Below are positions 26,052 to 33,264 of a stretch of DNA of 64,000 nucleotides, one piece after another. How positions within the stretch are numbered: the stretch's first letter is position 1; every line of letters begins with the position of its first letter. Origin of the DNA: CAZMSQ01 sp964569025 (lineage in GTDB: Bacteria > Bacteroidota > Bacteroidia > Chitinophagales > Saprospiraceae); contig CAZMSQ010000003.1 in NCBI GenBank assembly GCA_964569025.1, positions 1 through 64,000 on the forward strand, read 5' to 3'. The notes beneath the pieces were generated by a model that was not told where the DNA came from, ran no database searches, and worked only from the letters and a program-made list of their open reading frames with translations. Position numbers and translations under genes: made by a program.

Positions 26052-26531
26052 ATGCAAAAGCAACCAACAGCTGCTACCGAAATCCGAAAAGCCACGATTA
26101 TTGATATCCCTGATATACATGCCTTGGTGCGTGAGCTTGCGGAATATGAGAAAGCTCCAGATCAGGTCATTGCCTCAGTGGAAGACTACCAACGTGATTT
26201 TCGCAGCGGTTGTTTTGAGGCGGTAGTAGCCGTGCAACAATCTGAAATTCGGGGCATGGCCCTTTTTTTCAGGGCCTATTCAACGTGGAAGGGCCGAATG
26301 CTTTACCTCGACGACCTCGTCGTCTCGGAGCCCTTCAGACGTCGGGGTCTGGGAGGACTCCTGTTTCAGGCAGTGCTGAACGAGGCACGTTCGCAAGGAG
26401 CCAAACTCCTTAAATGGCAGGTTCTGGATTGGAATGAACCGGCTTTGCAATTCTACAAATCCTACGATGCCGTCATTGAGTCAGAATGGTACAATGGCAA
26501 GATTTTGCTTCACACATCACTTTCTGTCTGA
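26052..26531 (+). CDS. GNAT-family N-acetyltransferase, diamine acetyltransferase-like
   Basis: 159-aa single-domain acetyl-CoA-dependent N-acetyltransferase. It starts in the typical way (EIRKATIIDIPDIHALVREL-AEYEK), and the acetyl-CoA pyrophosphate loop is visible as VSEPFRRRGLGGLLFQ. LYLDDLVVSE and KWQVLDWNEPALQFYKSYDA match spermidine/spermine or thialysine acetyltransferase relatives, so an amine substrate is likely (inference). It is divergent from the rpsL operon and is followed 39 bases later by the FAD-dependent oxidoreductase on the same strand. Confidence 0.88.
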   Translation: MQKQPTAATEIRKATIIDIPDIHALVRELAEYEKAPDQVIASVEDYQRDFRSGCFEAVVAVQQSEIRGMALFFRAYSTWKGRMLYLDDLVVSEPFRRRGLGGLLFQAVLNEARSQGAKLLKWQVLDWNEPALQFYKSYDAVIESEWYNGKILLHTSLSV

Positions 26532-26570
26532 TGGATGTCATTCAAAAACTCTCCGTACATTCGAATCTAA

Positions 26571-27827
26571 ATGGCTTTTATGAATGACTCAGCCAAGGTC
26601 CTGGTCATAGGTGCCGGAATTTCCGGCCTCATTGCTGCCGCCCACCTTGAGAAGGCAGGACTGAAGCCGATCGTTATTGAGGCAAGTGACCGAGCCGGAG
26701 GCCGCGTTAAAACCGATCGGGTTAACGGCTTTCTGCTCGACCATGGGTTTCAGGTTCTCTTGACTGCCTACCGCGAAGCTCAGCAGTACCTCGATATGAA
26801 CGCACTTGACTTATGCGAATTTGAGCAGGGTGCCATTTTGTTCCGAAATGGCCGCCGATTTAGGATTGGTGACCCATTGAGAAATCCGGCATTGTTTCCA
26901 CAGATGCTCTTCTCTCCAGTCGGTACAATCAAAGACAAACTGCTGATCGCAAAGCTGACTGCCACCCTCAAAGCCACATCTGAAGAAATGCTCTTTGCAG
27001 AAGGGCAGCCGTCCACTCGTAAATTTCTTGAAGAGTACGGATTCAGCCAACGAATTATTGACCAGTTTTTTGTTCCATTTTTTGGGGGTATTTTTTTAGA
27101 ACGCAAGTTGAACACATCAGCAGCGATGTTTCGGTTTGTATTCAAAAAGTTTGCGGAGGGAAATGCTGCCATACCCCGCTTAGGTATGGAGGAGATTCCC
27201 CGACAACTTGCAACCGCAGTCAAAGCCACAACTTTCAGGTTCGGGAATCGTGTTCAGGAGGTCGGCAGAGATTCTGTGTCTCTCGAGGATGGCACTACCG
27301 CACCATTCGATCGGTTGCTCATCGCAACTGACCCCGCTGAAATTGTCCCAAATTTACGGGGTCAGCAAGTGATGCATCAAACCACAACAAATCTGTACTT
27401 TTCCTCTGATATTTCTCCTATTGACAGACCAATTATCGCATTGGCAGCTTCACCCGAGGGGATTATAAATAATTGGGTGGTTCTTTCAGAAGTTTCACCA
27501 GACTATGCTCCACAGGGTTCCGCACTTCTTTCTGTCACCCTTCGTGACTCCCTCGACTCGCTTGAACCGGATCTTATTGACGCAGTCAAGGCTGAGCTTC
27601 GGCAAATGACCGGGCTGTCGGAATGGGCTCTGGACTTTGTCGGCCGATATGACATTCCCAACGCTCTCCCCATACTGGATGCTCCAGCCTATGCCCTCCA
27701 GCCGACTCAACATCAGCTGACCGAACACATTTTTCTGGCAGGCGACTATCTGCTCAACGGCTCTTTGGATGCAGCTATGCGAAGTGGCAGGAATGGAGCG
27801 CTGGCACTCATATCATCTCTTCGATAA
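26571..27827 (+). CDS. FAD-dependent oxidoreductase, amine-oxidase superfamily
   Basis: 418-aa flavoprotein. The dinucleotide-binding fingerprint is at the N-terminus (VLVIGAGISGLIAAAHLEKA), followed by the second FAD motif IEASDRAGGRVKTD and the FLLDHGFQVLLTAYREAQ stretch seen in protoporphyrinogen-oxidase/phytoene-desaturase-like proteins. The C-terminal FAD-binding segment FLAGDYLLNGSLDAAMRSGR is present. The substrate is unknown; relatives act on amines, porphyrinogens or carotenoids. Met at codon 4 (MNDSAKVLVIG) could be the true start. It shows no transmembrane segment or signal peptide. Confidence 0.88.
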   Translation: MAFMNDSAKVLVIGAGISGLIAAAHLEKAGLKPIVIEASDRAGGRVKTDRVNGFLLDHGFQVLLTAYREAQQYLDMNALDLCEFEQGAILFRNGRRFRIGDPLRNPALFPQMLFSPVGTIKDKLLIAKLTATLKATSEEMLFAEGQPSTRKFLEEYGFSQRIIDQFFVPFFGGIFLERKLNTSAAMFRFVFKKFAEGNAAIPRLGMEEIPRQLATAVKATTFRFGNRVQEVGRDSVSLEDGTTAPFDRLLIATDPAEIVPNLRGQQVMHQTTTNLYFSSDISPIDRPIIALAASPEGIINNWVVLSEVSPDYAPQGSALLSVTLRDSLDSLEPDLIDAVKAELRQMTGLSEWALDFVGRYDIPNALPILDAPAYALQPTQHQLTEHIFLAGDYLLNGSLDAAMRSGRNGALALISSLR

Positions 27828-27868
27828 TTTCATCTGTACCTTCAGTTGATTCACAATCCACACAACTC

Positions 27869-28879
27869 ATGAAATTCACATTCTTCTCTCTCCTATTGTG
27901 CTTGAATCTGGTTCCAATGTTGGCCCAGCATACGTTTTCTATTGTGGCCATTGATTCAGTGACCGGGCAGATCGGGAGTGCCGGAGCAACTTGTGGCGAT
28001 GACATCACCTGGCCGGGCACAGGAGGGGCGATCCTGATATCGGATATCCTGCCCGGCACCGGGGCCATCCATACACAGTCTTTTTACCTCGAGGCCAATC
28101 AACTGAATGCCCGAACTCAGATGGAAACCGGATCTGACCCGGAAGCAATCATTGACTGGTTGACAGCCAATGACATACAGAATAATCCCGCTGCCCGCCA
28201 ATACGGTATCGTCGGATGGTCAGGAGGTCAGATCCAATCAGCTGCTTTCACTGGAGCCAGCTGTATGGATGAGAAAGGCCACAGGATTGGCCCGAACTAT
28301 GCCATTCAGGGAAACATTCTTATTGATGGGGCCTTACTAGACAGTATGGAGCAGGCCTTTGTCAGCACGCCTGGCCAACTTTCAGAAAAGCTGATGGCTG
28401 CCCTGCAAGGCGCAAAGGTGCCGGGGGCTGACAGCAGGTGCCTGTTCGGAGGCATCAGCTCTCTCTCTGCCTTTCTGCGCATAGCTCAGCCAGACGACTC
28501 CGAAGATTCGCTTTGGCTCGATTTGAACATCCCATTCACCCAGTCAGGGGTCGATCCAATAGATGAACTACAGACGGCCTACGATGCCTGGAAACTCAGT
28601 TCAACCGCAAACCTGGCTCCTTCTACCCCCATCCTCATCCGCCCTCAGCCTGCCTCTCATACCCTCATCGCAGAATTTCCGATTCACGCACCTCTCCCTG
28701 ACCGCATCAGACTTTTTTCCCAAAGTGGGGCCCTTCTGCGAGACATACCCTCAGATGGCCAAACGCGCATCATCCAACTAAAAACTTCAGACCTCCCCTC
28801 GGGCATCTACATCCTTACCGGCACTTCCAGCGGCCGCCATTTATTCAGCAGGCAGGTCACAATCACTGGAACCCACTAA
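27869..28879 (+). CDS. Secreted DUF1028 protein with T9SS type A sorting domain
   Basis: 336 aa. Signal peptide residues 1 to about 19 (LLLCLNLVPMLAQ), then a DUF1028 domain beginning right after cleavage (HTFSIVAIDSVTGQIGSAGA), about residues 20-235; DUF1028 has an Ntn-hydrolase-like fold. The last ~75 residues form a type A T9SS sorting domain (IRLFSQSGALLRDIP and LPSGIYILTGTSSGRHLFSR), so the protein should cross the outer membrane by T9SS. Activity unknown; in other bacteria DUF1028 proteins are suspected peptidases or lactonases, not proven. It is flanked by unrelated housekeeping genes on the same strand. Confidence 0.85.
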   Translation: MKFTFFSLLLCLNLVPMLAQHTFSIVAIDSVTGQIGSAGATCGDDITWPGTGGAILISDILPGTGAIHTQSFYLEANQLNARTQMETGSDPEAIIDWLTANDIQNNPAARQYGIVGWSGGQIQSAAFTGASCMDEKGHRIGPNYAIQGNILIDGALLDSMEQAFVSTPGQLSEKLMAALQGAKVPGADSRCLFGGISSLSAFLRIAQPDDSEDSLWLDLNIPFTQSGVDPIDELQTAYDAWKLSSTANLAPSTPILIRPQPASHTLIAEFPIHAPLPDRIRLFSQSGALLRDIPSDGQTRIIQLKTSDLPSGIYILTGTSSGRHLFSRQVTITGTH

Positions 28880-28898
28880 CCAGAATTGCTCATTTACC

Positions 28899-29645
28899 AT
28901 GAATAAAAGAGATAAAAATCTGATTTACGGCCGTCATCCGATTCTGGATGCCTTTCAGGCAGGCTCATCGTTCGAGAAAATCTGGATTCAGCAAGGTTTG
29001 TCGGGTGATATTGAAAAAGAACTCCGGCATCTGTGCCGGGAGCATGACGTGCCCATGCAGTACGTGCCAAAGGACCGCCTGAACAGAATGGCTGCTTCAG
29101 GTAATCACCAAGGGGTAGCTGGGCTGCTTTCCATTATTCGGTATATGGATGTGGAAGATGTGGTCCCACAGTTGTATGAGCAGGCTTTGACTCCGCTCTT
29201 GGTCATTCTTGACGGCATCACGGATGTACGCAATTTAGGGGCCATCGCCCGCTCTGTAGAATGTCTGGGAGCTCATGGGCTGGTGGTCGGAAAGAAGAAT
29301 GCAGCCCCTGTCAATGCAGAAGCCTTAAAAGCTTCTGCCGGCGCCCTCACCCGCCTGCCCGTTTGCCGGCAAAACAGCCTGCCAGCCACTGTCGACTGGC
29401 TCCGGCTATCTGGCATTCAACTCATCGGCACCACACTTGAAGAGAGCGTTGCGGTTACGGAAGTGAATTTTTCACTCCCAACCGCCATCGTGCTCGGATC
29501 AGAAGATGAAGGCATCAGCGAAGGTGTCAAATCAAGGATGGATACCCTGTGCAGAATTCCCCAAACAGGCAGAACTGAATCTCTCAATGTATCGGTAGCT
29601 GCCGGAATCGTGCTATACGAAGCCCTCAGACAAAGGTCACTTTGA
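28899..29645 (+). CDS. rlmB: TrmH/SpoU-family 23S rRNA 2'-O-methyltransferase, RlmB-type
   Basis: 248 aa. The N-terminal substrate-binding domain (LIYGRHPILDAFQAGSSFEK) is followed by a SPOUT methyltransferase domain with the three family motifs: LDGITDVRNLGAIARSVEC, AIVLGSEDEGISEGVKSRMD and IPQTGRTESLNVSVAAGIVL. It would use S-adenosylmethionine through a knotted fold. RlmB methylates G2251 of 23S rRNA in E. coli; the same target here is inferred from the close match in architecture, and a related tRNA methylase is possible. Confidence 0.9.
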   Translation: MNKRDKNLIYGRHPILDAFQAGSSFEKIWIQQGLSGDIEKELRHLCREHDVPMQYVPKDRLNRMAASGNHQGVAGLLSIIRYMDVEDVVPQLYEQALTPLLVILDGITDVRNLGAIARSVECLGAHGLVVGKKNAAPVNAEALKASAGALTRLPVCRQNSLPATVDWLRLSGIQLIGTTLEESVAVTEVNFSLPTAIVLGSEDEGISEGVKSRMDTLCRIPQTGRTESLNVSVAAGIVLYEALRQRSL

Positions 29646-29661
29646 AGCCAATCCCCGGGAA

Positions 29662-30177
29662 TTACCCTTCCCTGAGAAAATACCGCCGCTGTGACGTGTA
29701 TTCTGACCCCTCAGCAGCCTCTTTTGATTCGTGATTCATCATCAGTTTTCCTTCACTCAGAAAAACTGAAGTCCTGTAAAGAATCCCTGAAGCCTCCCTT
29801 CGAGTCAGAATCAGCCGATATCGGTCTTCTTTCGGGGCAGGCACAAAATTGGAAACCTGGAATGTCTCACTCCCGAATTTTACAGACGAACCGTCCTTCG
29901 ATACCTTGATTTTACCTTTCTCTTCAACCTCCTTGCCATTCCGGTCTGTATATGCCCGCAGGTACTTGATTTTCTTTCCCTTTTTGACAAAGTCGACTGT
30001 CACCTCAGTACTGTGCCCATTTTGCTGACCGGCATCCTCCTGAATTTCAAGCGTGCCACTCCATTCTCCTTTGAGAAACCCCAACTTCTGTGGCGTCAGG
30101 GTACGAGAGTCAGTTGTTTGAGCACCTACTGTGAGCGCGCTCACCAAACAGAGGGCAACAAAACCTATTCTCTTCAT
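29662..30177 (-). CDS. Hypothetical exported protein, 171 aa
   Basis: Signal peptide MKRIGFVALCLVSALTVGAQ, then about 150 residues dominated by alternating beta strands (SVKFGSETFQVSNF, RYRLILTRREASGILYRTSV). The pattern resembles the small lipocalin-like or DUF1579-type beta-barrel proteins of Bacteroidota, for which the function is unknown. The Met at 30177 was chosen over 30225 because it starts the signal peptide and lies downstream of a clear promoter. It converges with the rRNA methyltransferase gene. Confidence 0.75.
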   Translation of the reverse strand: MKRIGFVALCLVSALTVGAQTTDSRTLTPQKLGFLKGEWSGTLEIQEDAGQQNGHSTEVTVDFVKKGKKIKYLRAYTDRNGKEVEEKGKIKVSKDGSSVKFGSETFQVSNFVPAPKEDRYRLILTRREASGILYRTSVFLSEGKLMMNHESKEAAEGSEYTSQRRYFLREG

Positions 30178-30206
30178 ATCTGAAATATTTTTATTTTGAT
30201 GAAATT

Positions 30207-30237
30207 GAAAGGTAGCAATTCTCAATCGGGATGCAAA
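30207..30237 (-). promoter_or_regulatory. Promoter of the exported hypothetical gene
   Basis: Minus strand: TTTG (30237-30234), 19 bases, TACCTTTC (30214-30207), matching the Bacteroidota consensus at all but the last base. It lies about 30 bases before the start codon at 30177 and rules against the upstream Met at 30225. Confidence 0.7.
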
Positions 30238-30347
30238 ATAACACAGCCCTCAGATTTCTGGAATCAATTCCTGTTTTTCTCAACTGAACCCTATCTTTAC
30301 TGGATTGGCCGGATTCTTTTCTATCAATATTCTGTTGAACAACAACT

Positions 30348-31529
30348 ATGCGAAAAATAACAGCTGATATCGTTTACCCTTCTTCCCACCCCCCTCTCAG
30401 GAACGGTGTTTTGATTATCGATGACCAATCCGGAGAAATTCTTGCCGTTGAAAAACGGGAAGCCCATGATGCATCGTCACTTGAAAAATATGAGGGTGCC
30501 CTTGTCCCGGGATTTGTCAACGCCCACTGCCATCTGGAACTTTCTCATATGAAGGGCAAAGTCGCAACCGGCACCGGCCTGCTGCCCTTCTTGCAGAGTG
30601 TGGTTCAATTCAGGAACTTCCCGGAGGAGGTGATTCTTCAGGCAATCGATGAGGCCGATGCTGAAATGCAGCGAGAGGGAATCGTTGCTGTCGGAGATAT
30701 TTCCAACAAGGCTGATACCGCGGCCAGAAAAGCGCAAAGCCCAATCCGGTATTATACATTTGTTGAAATGTTTGATTTTCTGCAAGACGAACTCGCCGAA
30801 AAAACCTTTCAACAATACCACAAGGTCTTTGAAAATCAGAGTGGTACAGAGCACGGCAATGCCAAGAGTGTGGTTCCTCATGCACCCTATACCGTCTCTC
30901 ACCGACTCTTTGAGATGATACAGACGCACAATCCGGCAGGAATGTCTGTCAGCATTCACAATCAGGAGACTGCCGCAGAAAATGAGCTCTTTGAGCAAGG
31001 TACCGGTGGATTCCGCGATTTCTACCAATCATTCAATTTTTCCCTTGACCATTTTTCCCCAATTGGAAAACCATCTATTCATTACGCGATTGAGCGGATG
31101 AATCCAGACTGTCGCACATTGCTTGTGCACAATACCATGAGTGAACCCTCTGACATTCAGGCAGCTCACCATTGGAATCAAAACACTTTTTGGGTCACTT
31201 GTCCAAATGCGAATCTGTATATTGAAAATCGCCTTCCAAATTACCGCCTTTTTCTGGACGAAGGCGCATGTGTGGCCATCGGAACTGACAGCCTGACCTC
31301 CAACTGGCAACTTTCAATTCTGGATGAAATCAAGACCATCATCCGCTACCAATCGTACGTCCCATTAGAAGATTTGTTTCGATGGGCCACTTTGAATGGG
31401 GCGAAAGCGCTTGGCTTTGAGGAAACTCTCGGGAGCTTTGAGCCTGGAAAAAGACCCGGTGTCAATCTTGTCAGACTTGCCCCAGATGGCAACCTGGACA
31501 TGATGGCAAAGGTCGAAAAACTGGTTTGA
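30348..31529 (+). CDS. Amidohydrolase-superfamily deaminase, SsnA/MtaD/aminofutalosine-deaminase-like
   Basis: 393-aa metal-dependent hydrolase. Metal ligands of the cytosine-deaminase-like subclass are visible: HxH in VNAHCHLELSHMKG, His in VVPHAPYTVS, His...Glu in SIHNQETAAENELF, His in LLVHNT and Asp in AIGTDSLTSNW. The C-terminus (LDEIKTIIRYQSYVPLEDLF, then GFEETLGSFEPGKRPGVNLV) closes the composite beta domain. Substrate candidates are deaminated nucleosides; in Bacteroidota a common member is 6-amino-6-deoxyfutalosine deaminase of menaquinone synthesis, but no other futalosine gene lies nearby, so the assignment stays open. Confidence 0.85.
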   Translation: MRKITADIVYPSSHPPLRNGVLIIDDQSGEILAVEKREAHDASSLEKYEGALVPGFVNAHCHLELSHMKGKVATGTGLLPFLQSVVQFRNFPEEVILQAIDEADAEMQREGIVAVGDISNKADTAARKAQSPIRYYTFVEMFDFLQDELAEKTFQQYHKVFENQSGTEHGNAKSVVPHAPYTVSHRLFEMIQTHNPAGMSVSIHNQETAAENELFEQGTGGFRDFYQSFNFSLDHFSPIGKPSIHYAIERMNPDCRTLLVHNTMSEPSDIQAAHHWNQNTFWVTCPNANLYIENRLPNYRLFLDEGACVAIGTDSLTSNWQLSILDEIKTIIRYQSYVPLEDLFRWATLNGAKALGFEETLGSFEPGKRPGVNLVRLAPDGNLDMMAKVEKLV

Positions 31530-31536
31530 TGAATTC

Positions 31537-32103
31537 TTAACCAAGTAGGGAAAAAGCCAGTATCAGAGCAATGGCAGCTCCTACAATCACAACATACATC
31601 AAATAAGATGGGCTGTTCCGCCAGACATTGAGCAATAGCTCCATAGATTCCCGCCAGGTCAGCCGCGAAACAGCTGGCTCCCTCCCCAGAACCAGAAAGC
31701 TTGGTTTGTGCCTTCTGGTTTGGTCACCATGTTTTTTGAGAATGAAAAAGTCCCGATTAAGGAAAGCCAAATCGAAGAGTTCTTTCGCTTTGCTTCCCTG
31801 CTCACAAATAAATGTATTGGAGCCCTCGAGGACCATCCAACGTCCTTCTATAATATTCCCGTCAATGGAGTAGAGGTAGCGACCGTCTTCCAGAAAGATA
31901 TGAAGAAGAGCTTCTTGCTGATCGTCCTGATCACTAATCTCGAGCCAGCGCGTGTTGAGAAAAAAGGCTGACTCCCGCAAATCTTCAGACCAAGGTGTGA
32001 CACGTGGCAGAATCCAGCCGAGGTACTCGTCCATCGACTGCATAACTTCCGGTACATCAACCCGGAAATTTCTGCTGATTCGTTGCGGCAGGAACTTGCT
32101 CAC
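31537..32103 (-). CDS. Hypothetical protein with C-terminal membrane anchor, GTG start
   Basis: 188 aa, last gene of the beta-PGM/GH65/carotenoid operon. The soluble part is about residues 1-160 with a strand-rich centre (ALLHIFLEDGRYLYSIDGNI then EGRWMVLEGSNTFICEQG). A single hydrophobic segment ends the chain (YVVIVGAAIALILAFSLLG). No ATG fits: the frame runs back to 32328 only as a shadow of crtZ. A GTG at 32103, 22 bases after the crtZ stop, gives a protein that starts MSKFLPQRISRNFRVDV and is my choice. I do not recognise the family. Confidence 0.65.
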   Translation of the reverse strand: MSKFLPQRISRNFRVDVPEVMQSMDEYLGWILPRVTPWSEDLRESAFFLNTRWLEISDQDDQQEALLHIFLEDGRYLYSIDGNIIEGRWMVLEGSNTFICEQGSKAKELFDLAFLNRDFFILKKHGDQTRRHKPSFLVLGREPAVSRLTWRESMELLLNVWRNSPSYLMYVVIVGAAIALILAFSLLG

Positions 32104-32125
32104 AGGTAATTTTCGGGCGTCATCA

Positions 32126-32620
32126 TCAGGTTTGAGGAGCCGCTTTGGCGGCGGACTGACGGGTTCGCTTTTTGAAGAATTTGGGATGCACGAGGAGTAA
32201 TCCGAAAGACTCGCAGTGGTCCTTGGTCTGGATCGCATGGTGTCTGCCATGCGCTCGTAAGATGGCTCTGGAATAGCGGGTATCGAGCTGCCTGAACCAC
32301 TTGAAGCGCTGATGTATGTAGACATCATGAATCAGGAAATAGACCAATCCGTAAATGGAGATACCGACCCCGACAAAAAAGAGCCAGAAGTGCGGAGTTG
32401 CTGAGCCGATGATGTAAGAAAGCGCAGAGGGGATTGCAAAAACGAGAAAGAAGCGGTCATTTTTCTCAAAAAACCCGTGTTTGTGGTGGTGGGGTCGGTG
32501 ATGGTCTTCATGCCAATCCCACAGCATACCGTGCATCAAGTATTTATGGGCGGCCCAGGCCACAAATTCCATGGTGAGAAAGGTGGCAATCGTGACGAAC
32601 ACATAGAGGAGAATCAGCAT
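32126..32620 (-). CDS. crtZ: Beta-carotene hydroxylase CrtZ
   Basis: 164-aa membrane di-iron hydroxylase that adds 3-OH groups to beta-ionone rings, giving zeaxanthin. The histidine clusters of the fatty-acid-hydroxylase superfamily are intact: AAHKYLMHGMLW, WHEDHHRPHHH, IHDVYIHQRF and LRAHGRHHAIQT. Four hydrophobic spans fit. The Met at 32620 (MLILLYVFVTIATFLTMEFV) is the family start; the open frame to 32794 overlaps cruF and is not used. It is 8 bases from the cruF-like gene, so both are in one transcript. Confidence 0.92.
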   Translation of the reverse strand: MLILLYVFVTIATFLTMEFVAWAAHKYLMHGMLWDWHEDHHRPHHHKHGFFEKNDRFFLVFAIPSALSYIIGSATPHFWLFFVGVGISIYGLVYFLIHDVYIHQRFKWFRQLDTRYSRAILRAHGRHHAIQTKDHCESFGLLLVHPKFFKKRTRQSAAKAAPQT

Positions 32621-32628
32621 AGGGTGTT

Positions 32629-33255
32629 CTATTTGAGACCAATGAGAAAGAAAAATGCCATTTGCAAGACAAACAAGGCGATGCCCGCTTTGTTTCGGAT
32701 TTGAGGCAGCATGCGCTGGAACAGAATATGGAGAACCAAGGAAACCAGAAACCAGTCCCGGTAATTGCTCAGGGGGATTCCATCTCCGGACCAAGTCCAG
32801 AAGTTATAGTGCACAGCTACTGGCTCTATCAGTACATCCATGGTGGTCATCAGAGCTGCACCGACCAGCGCACGCAAAACCCATAGCCGTTGCGCAAACA
32901 ATGCATTGGACACCACTCCTGAACAATACACCAGCATGGCCCAATTGAAACCAATCATCAGTGGCGTGTGGTGAACCTTCGGGCCAAGAACCGGTCCGTA
33001 CGCATAATCACCGAAGAGGACACCGTAATTCACTCCGGCAAGTTCAACGAGAAACCCAATGACGAAAGAGATGGCCAATACAATGGCCGTTCGGCCCAGA
33101 TGCTCCTTGTGATTTACCAGGACTAATCCGAATGTAACGAGCAGGTTGATAGGTGTCAGCAGGATAAAGTCTGGGTGTATTTCAAACCAAAGGGCTGACA
33201 CCCCTACCAGCTGAAGAATAATCAGGACAGCAATAATAAGGTTCTCGTTGCGCAT
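32629..33255 (-). CDS. cruF: Carotenoid biosynthesis protein, CruF-like
   Basis: 208-aa polytopic membrane protein (about 6-7 hydrophobic segments). The family signature runs VELAGVNYGVLFGDYAYGP, VHHTPLMIGFNWAMLVYCSG and MDVLIEPVAVHYNFWTW. CruF enzymes hydrate the 1',2' position of acyclic carotenoid ends (2'-hydroxylase/hydratase), and Bacteroidota members are generally annotated as carotenoid biosynthesis protein. In this context (with crtZ) it points to myxol-like or saproxanthin-like pigments: a hydrated psi end plus a hydroxylated beta end. The reaction is inferred from family membership. Start lies 9 bases after the GH65 stop. Confidence 0.8.
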   Translation of the reverse strand: MRNENLIIAVLIILQLVGVSALWFEIHPDFILLTPINLLVTFGLVLVNHKEHLGRTAIVLAISFVIGFLVELAGVNYGVLFGDYAYGPVLGPKVHHTPLMIGFNWAMLVYCSGVVSNALFAQRLWVLRALVGAALMTTMDVLIEPVAVHYNFWTWSGDGIPLSNYRDWFLVSLVLHILFQRMLPQIRNKAGIALFVLQMAFFFLIGLK

Positions 33256-33264
33256 GGTGCGTGC

